Below are positions 60,452 through 64,000 of a stretch of 64,000 nt of DNA, one piece after another. The DNA comes from Selaginella moellendorffii (Eukaryota; Streptophyta; Lycopodiopsida; Selaginellales; Selaginellaceae), in contig NW_003314295.1 in assembly GCF_000143415.4 (NCBI RefSeq), positions 1,434,837 through 1,498,836 on the forward strand, read 5' to 3'. Numbering within the stretch: the stretch's first letter is position 1; the number at the start of each line of letters is the position of its first letter. A model generated the notes under the pieces. It saw nothing but the letters and a program-made list of their open reading frames with translations, had not been told where the DNA came from and searched no databases. Made by a program: the position numbers and the translations under genes.

Positions 60452-60709
60452 ATGGCAAGCACAAAATCTGTAAGTGAGGCAGAAAAGGAGACGGAGAAGG
60501 AGATAGGTGAAGATGTAGAATATATAAGTCTTCCAAACTCCCCGTACTATACTCCAGGTGATCATTTTTCTGAACAAACGGCAACATTAACAACTATCGA
60601 GAACGCCCCAGTAACGTCAGAGACAACAATCCAAAGCAAAACAACTGACCCGGAGAAGGATGATAGTACCGCTGAGAGTACCAAAAAGGAGGTGTCCACT
60701 AGCGCTTAG
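60452..60709 (+). CDS. Small acidic ORF, uncertain
   Basis: Starting from MASTKSVSEAEKETEKEIGE, about 85 codons, rich in Glu, Ser and Thr (SLPNSPYYTPGDH, TTIQSKTTDPEKDDSTAEST). The frame is open further upstream to 60350. It follows the transposase gene on the same strand and ends just before a palindrome at 60717. It could be a third small gene, a 3' exon of the transposase, or chance. No family recognised. Confidence 0.3.
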   Translation: MASTKSVSEAEKETEKEIGEDVEYISLPNSPYYTPGDHFSEQTATLTTIENAPVTSETTIQSKTTDPEKDDSTAESTKKEVSTSA

Positions 60710-61345
60710 GCTTATAATGGCGTGTGCCCTCATGCCATTTACTTGATCACCAAATACCTTTTTCCCTTTGCACTAGTATATCTTAATACCGGTCTGAGAA
60801 ATAGAATGGCATGTGCCCTCAGGCCTTTTACTAAATCACCTTTGAAAGAAATGCAAGCCTCTATGTCGTAAAAAAAAGGTACTAGAGAAATTCCTTAATA
60901 ATATGAATGTTATTTAGTTTCATGAAAATACACTAAGGGTCAAATGAGTTAAATGACTTCTCCAGACTAGCAATGCCTCTTGCTACACCTTCACAATTAG
61001 ATTCGTTAGAAAAAGATAACATTGAATAATATCTAAATGTTCTCACCATTAAGTTATATGTCTGGCTAATAGGAATGATGTTCATCTTGGAAAGCTCACC
61101 ACACGCTCAATGAACAAACAAATAGTGTGTGCGCGCATGCCATCGCTCTTCTTTAGCTTCAGATTCGGCTTGTTCACCTTGACAATGAGATTTATTATAC
61201 AACTAGATGGACTCAGTCTGGACATAAGGTCACTGCGCTAGTCACCATGCCTCAAATATGTCTAGCCCCTGGACAAAAAACATATAATTTCACGTCATTT
61301 TCAAATACTTGAAAATTTGTACCTAGTCCCATTTTACTGAATAAA
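60710..61345. other. Right subterminal region of the DNA transposon
   Basis: AT-rich DNA between the small ORF and the right terminal repeat. It contains palindrome copies starting at 60717, 60806 and 61122 and nothing else I can support. Confidence 0.5.
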
Positions 61346-61370
61346 TCCCACTTTAACGAAATAGATCTTA
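61346..61370 (-). repeat. Right terminal inverted repeat
   Basis: Reverse complement of the left terminal repeat with one mismatch, plus one extra A before the TTG that resumes the gypsy sequence. A second 'tccca' element lies just inside (61327-61331). Confidence 0.85.
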
Positions 61371-61373
61371 TTG

Positions 61374-62205
61374 GCAAAGGGTACTTGTTCTTCTTTGTAT
61401 ATTTGTTGAGCAACCGGTAGTCTATGCACATGCGCATAGATCCATCTTTCTTTTTCACAAATAGCACCGGTGCCCCATACGGCGACTTGCTCAACCTAAC
61501 ATACCCTTTATCCACCAACTCTTCTAGTTGGTGCTTGAGCTCCACAAGTTCTTTTTCGTTCAAACAATAAGGGGGACGAACCACTGCCTCAGCACCCTCG
61601 ACCAGCTCAATCTTATGTTCTATCGGTCGTGCGGGGGGCAACCCCGCCGGTAGCTCCTTCGACATGGTATCTCGGAATTGGTCCAACACCCGCTGGATCA
61701 CTAAAGGTACTTCTTCCATTCCTGTCTTTTTGTCACTTCTCACCGAGAGTAAGCACAAAAATGTCGCCTTGGTCCCTTTAGTGAGTTGTCCTCTCGTGGA
61801 CACCAGGTTTAAGCACGAATCTTTGGCTTTGCATTGCCCTACCTTTAGATCCTGGGCCTCCACCCTGGATCTTCTTCTTTGGGCATTCGTCAGTACCACA
61901 AGGTTCCTACCTTGTCCATGTAGGGCTACCACAAACTGATTGAACTAATCCATCCCGAAGATCACGTCAAATCCTGCCATGTCCAACACGGTGAAGTCTA
62001 TGTCTACTTTCCAAGTCCCTACTTCGACTTTTGCTTGTCGAAGTACCTCATCGGTGCTTTGGCTACCTTGAACAAACTCTATAGTCCTTGGTTCGCCCAA
62101 CCACTGCACCGTTAGTCTGGCTTGCCAGACTATGTCTGCAGCCACAAAATTATCTGAAGCACCCGTGTCAATAAGGATCTTAACAAAGCTACCCCCGAGC
62201 TTCCC
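61374..62205 (-). pseudogene. Gypsy protease and RT N-terminal half
   Basis: Read on the minus strand, ILIDTGASDNFV (about 62180-62140) is the retroviral-type aspartic protease active site. The domain continues to DVIFGMD, where the expected Trp codon is TAG (near 61945). The same frame then runs into [42 protein letters not shown] and [20 protein letters not shown], where the DNA transposon breaks it. The matching C-terminal half starts at 48145. Confidence 0.85.
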
Positions 62206-63491
62206 TCAGAGGGCTAGTAGATGTCGCGAACGACTCTCTACCAAAGTTGCTCGTGTAATGAGTAACTTTGAGCTAGGGACTGGATCACATACCTCAGTTT
62301 GGACTTCACTCGACTTAATGGCCATATTGGCTCTGGCCTTCTTCAGGTAGGGACATTCCCTCGAAAAGTGTCCCGCTTCACTGCAGTTGTAGCATACGTT
62401 ATTTCCCACGCTACTAAACGACTTGACCTTCTTATCCGTGGGTTTGTCTGTTTTTGCTTGACTCCCCACATACTTGCTCGCTGGCCGCCGGATTTGCCCT
62501 TCCGAAACCCCAAGGACTCATGCTTAGAGAAACTCTTCTTGAATTTCCCTTTGCTATATGTTCCCCTTGGTTTGGCCCCTTTGCTAAACGTGGATCCCGA
62601 CTCCATCGCATTCCCCTTTCGCAGATTATCGTTGAAATGCACCTTGATGGCCGCATCCAACGCTTCCTTGTAGTTGGTCGGGTTCCAGCGCATCACCTCA
62701 CTGCGAGCCCAGGTTTGCAAACCTGATATGAAGGCATGGAACGCATCCATATCCCCCATGTCCGTGACAAGTATCCTCTTTGCCATAAACCCATTCACAT
62801 ATTCCTGGATGGTTCCAGTCTGCTTCAGCCTACTCAGCTCATCTCTCAGATGCAGAGTGGCATTTGGAGGAACGTATGTTGCGCAGATCCTCGCCTTCAT
62901 CATGTCCCAAGTGGCCACCGGTCCTTCGTTAGCCTCCGTCGTTCTCCACCAAGACTTGGCATTATCTGCCAAGTATGGTTTTGCACATGGGACCTTCTCT
63001 GAGCTCGGTAATCGCAACGCTCAGAAATAGTCCTCCATATCGTAAAACCAATCCTCCACCACCTTATAGTCATTCACTCCCTTGAAGACTGGTGGGGGCT
63101 TTGGTTTGTACTTGGGAACTGCCTGAGGGACTGATTCTACTTCGGTCTGTTCAACCTTGTTTGGTTCTGCCTCAGTCCCTGCCGAAGGGTTCGCACCTTC
63201 TGCACTGCTAGCATTCGCAGTCTTTCTCTTTTTCTTCCGCTTCTCGTCACGCTTTAGCTTGCGTACGAGAGTCTCCAGCAGGGCATTGGTCTGTGCCAAC
63301 TGTCCTTTTAGCACGTCCAATCGAGCCTTGGACGACCGAACCTCGCCACCGGACTCCTGTTTAGAAGTTTCCTCACTAGAGTCCTCCTCATGCAAGGATT
63401 CCTCATCCATAGCCTCTCGTTCAACCAGAGGCTCCAGCTCTGGAAGAGGTTCCGTCTCCGCCTTAGTTCGCTTCCGTCCTGCCTTTGCCAT
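62206..63491 (-). pseudogene. Gypsy gag, disrupted
   Basis: Starts MAKAGRKRTKAETEPLPELE, with a charged N-terminus and a coiled-coil-like KRDEKRKKKRK segment. The capsid region (PPVFKGVNDYKVVEDWFYDM) is cut by an in-frame TGA at 63021-63023 and continues in the same frame (KSWWRTTEANEG, DELSRLKQTGTIQEYVNGF). A frameshift near 62450 separates it from the zinc knuckle CYNCSEAGHFSREC (about 62395-62350). Typical gypsy gag order; not functional as it stands. Confidence 0.85.
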
Positions 63492-63536
63492 CTCCCAGCA
63501 ACCCGCCTCTATCCTTCGCTAGAACTGAGGAAAAGG

Positions 63537-63550
63537 CTCCGATACCAAAT
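63537..63550 (-). other. Primer binding site of the gypsy element
   Basis: On the minus strand the bases next to the 5' LTR read ATTTGGTATCGGAG, a near match to the initiator-Met tRNA primer site TGGTATCAGAG. It fixes the LTR boundary at 63551. Confidence 0.8.
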
Positions 63551-64000
63551 TGTAAGCCACAAATTTTTCCTTTCCAATTTGCCAGCTTACCTTGTCTATC
63601 CGTCCAACACTGCCTTGGCTTTTGCTAAGTTCCCTTACCAAGGTTCCCGCCTATGGTACCAGCTCCTACTTAGTTTCAGCTACTCACTGCACAAGCAACG
63701 GAGTGTTAACCATCCATCAACAGATTCCCAAATCTCTCCCAATCCCCCTCCCCGGGTTAGACTAGACTTAAGGTTCGGCTACACTCCCCACAAACACAAG
63801 CAGCCAAGCACACCAAGCTTCTAGGTTCCTAACATCCCTTGGTACCACAAGACTTGATCATGGGACCCTCTAAATCCCAAGTCTCGGATGCAACCCTTGC
63901 TTCAGGACGCCAGGGCAAAACACCGTGGCCTAACGGCCCGGTATGGGTACCTCTAACCCCCCACTTCCATCCCAAAGGGAAGGTCCAAGCCCCTAGGAAG
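63551..64000 (-). repeat. 5' LTR of the gypsy element (cut by window end)
   Basis: Collinear over 450 bp with 41709-42158, differing by scattered substitutions. It starts TGTAAGCCACAAATTTTTCC on the plus strand, the reverse of the LTR's 3' end. The rest lies beyond the window. Confidence 0.85.

Larger units (their letters stand above)
48524..61143. repeat. Dispersed 22-bp palindrome family (about 25 copies)
   Basis: Consensus arms ATGGCRTG and CAYGCCAT around a 6-bp centre, often kGGCCn. Clear copies start at 48524, 49601, 49676 (a perfect palindrome), 50897, 51088, 54038, 54115, 54991, 55229, 56823, 56921 and 60717. Copies with one or more arm changes start at 51229, 52701, 53978, 55150, 56100, 56173, 56209, 56991, 58837, 58894, 60310, 60806 and 61122; a half-site is near 48250. 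Almost all are exactly 22 bp. Spacing is irregular. They occur in introns, exons and intergenic DNA of the transposon; none was noticed outside it. Confidence 0.9.
48149..61370. mobile_element. 13.2-kb TIR DNA transposon with two divergent genes
   Basis: The ends 48149-48172 and 61346-61369 are inverted repeats (AAGCTCTATTTCG... against AAGATCTATTTCG..., one mismatch in 24). TTG precedes the left end (48146-48148) and follows the right end (61371-61373). Removing the interval rejoins the gypsy RT coding sequence at KYPLP / RIEDLFDRL, which proves the insertion. It carries a plus-strand gene with a DUF7869-like domain, a minus-strand ParB-to-NIF gene, and about 25 copies of a 22-bp palindrome. 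A 3-bp duplication and these termini do not clearly match CACTA, hAT, MULE or KDZ elements; superfamily is unassigned. Confidence 0.85.
41709..64000 (-). mobile_element. Gypsy (chromovirus-type) LTR retrotransposon, disrupted
   Basis: Read on the minus strand: 5' LTR 63551 to beyond the window end, primer site complement at about 63537-63550 (TTTGGTATCGGAG on the minus strand), gag (63491-62206), protease and RT N-terminus (to 61374), then a 13.2-kb DNA transposon, then RT C-terminus, RNase H, integrase and chromodomain (48145-45495), then the 3' LTR region (45461-41709). The first 450 bp of the 5' LTR are collinear and highly similar to 41709-42158. In-frame stops and frameshifts in gag, protease and integrase make it non-autonomous. 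Confidence 0.85.

Noticed and set aside
48524-61143. Palindromes as a CRISPR array or bacterial REP elements
   Set aside because: Spacing is irregular from tens of bases to over a kilobase, copies lie in exons and introns, and the surroundings are a spliced eukaryotic transposon.
48149-61370. Classification as a Kyakuja-Dileera-Zisupton, CACTA or hAT element
   Set aside because: The ends are not CACTA-like, the apparent target duplication is 3 bp rather than 8, and the transposase core looks DUF7869-like. Left unassigned.
48149-61370. Bacterial contamination, because of the ParB-like domain
   Set aside because: The gene has many GT-AG introns, sits inside a plant gypsy element with a clean insertion footprint, and has plant-like codon and intron features.

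Overview
The window reads as nuclear DNA of a seedless vascular plant, most likely a Selaginella-type lycophyte. The host genes are plant families (an AP2/ERF factor, purine permeases, a subtilase, an M18 aminopeptidase), their introns are mostly only about 45-110 nt, and gene-dense DNA gives way abruptly to nested LTR retrotransposons. The species call is inference from gene architecture; no search was run.

Layout. 1-6.2 kb: decayed LTR retroelements (an LTR copy at the left edge, then an old minus-strand gypsy remnant with its own degraded terminal repeats). 7.5-24.1 kb: the host gene island, holding an ERF factor (+), two tandem purine permease paralogues (+) separated by a long inverted-repeat element, a many-exon subtilase (-) convergent with the second permease, and an aspartyl aminopeptidase (+) head-to-head with the subtilase across about 167 bp. 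24.9-41.7 kb: LTR elements without coding capacity, including a solo LTR with a 5-bp target duplication and an internally inverted copy, plus an AT-rich island with a small cysteine-rich secreted peptide ORF. 41.7-64 kb: a minus-strand chromodomain gypsy element with broken reading frames, carrying a nested 594-bp TRIM in its LTR region.

The most interesting object is a 13.2-kb DNA transposon (48149-61370) inserted inside the gypsy reverse transcriptase. It has about 24-bp terminal inverted repeats and an apparent TTG target duplication. It carries two divergent genes. On the plus strand is a ~1030-residue protein with a DUF7869-like putative DDE transposase core. On the minus strand is a very long multi-exon gene that appears to join a ParB/sulfiredoxin-like domain, a methyltransferase-like domain, charged and repetitive linkers, and an FCP1/NIF-type HAD domain with a DxN motif. 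About 25 copies of a 22-bp palindrome (arms ATGGCRTG and CAYGCCAT) are scattered through the element and not noticed elsewhere in the window. Several sit in short introns 9-11 nt before the acceptor, others lie inside coding exons. A ParB-like protein together with dispersed palindromic sites suggests a parS-like or methylation-site system carried by a eukaryotic transposon; that link is a hypothesis.

Both the gypsy element and the ParB gene contain in-frame stops, so this copy of the system is probably not fully functional. Exon boundaries were placed by eye from GT-AG sites and reading frame and may be off by a few bases.
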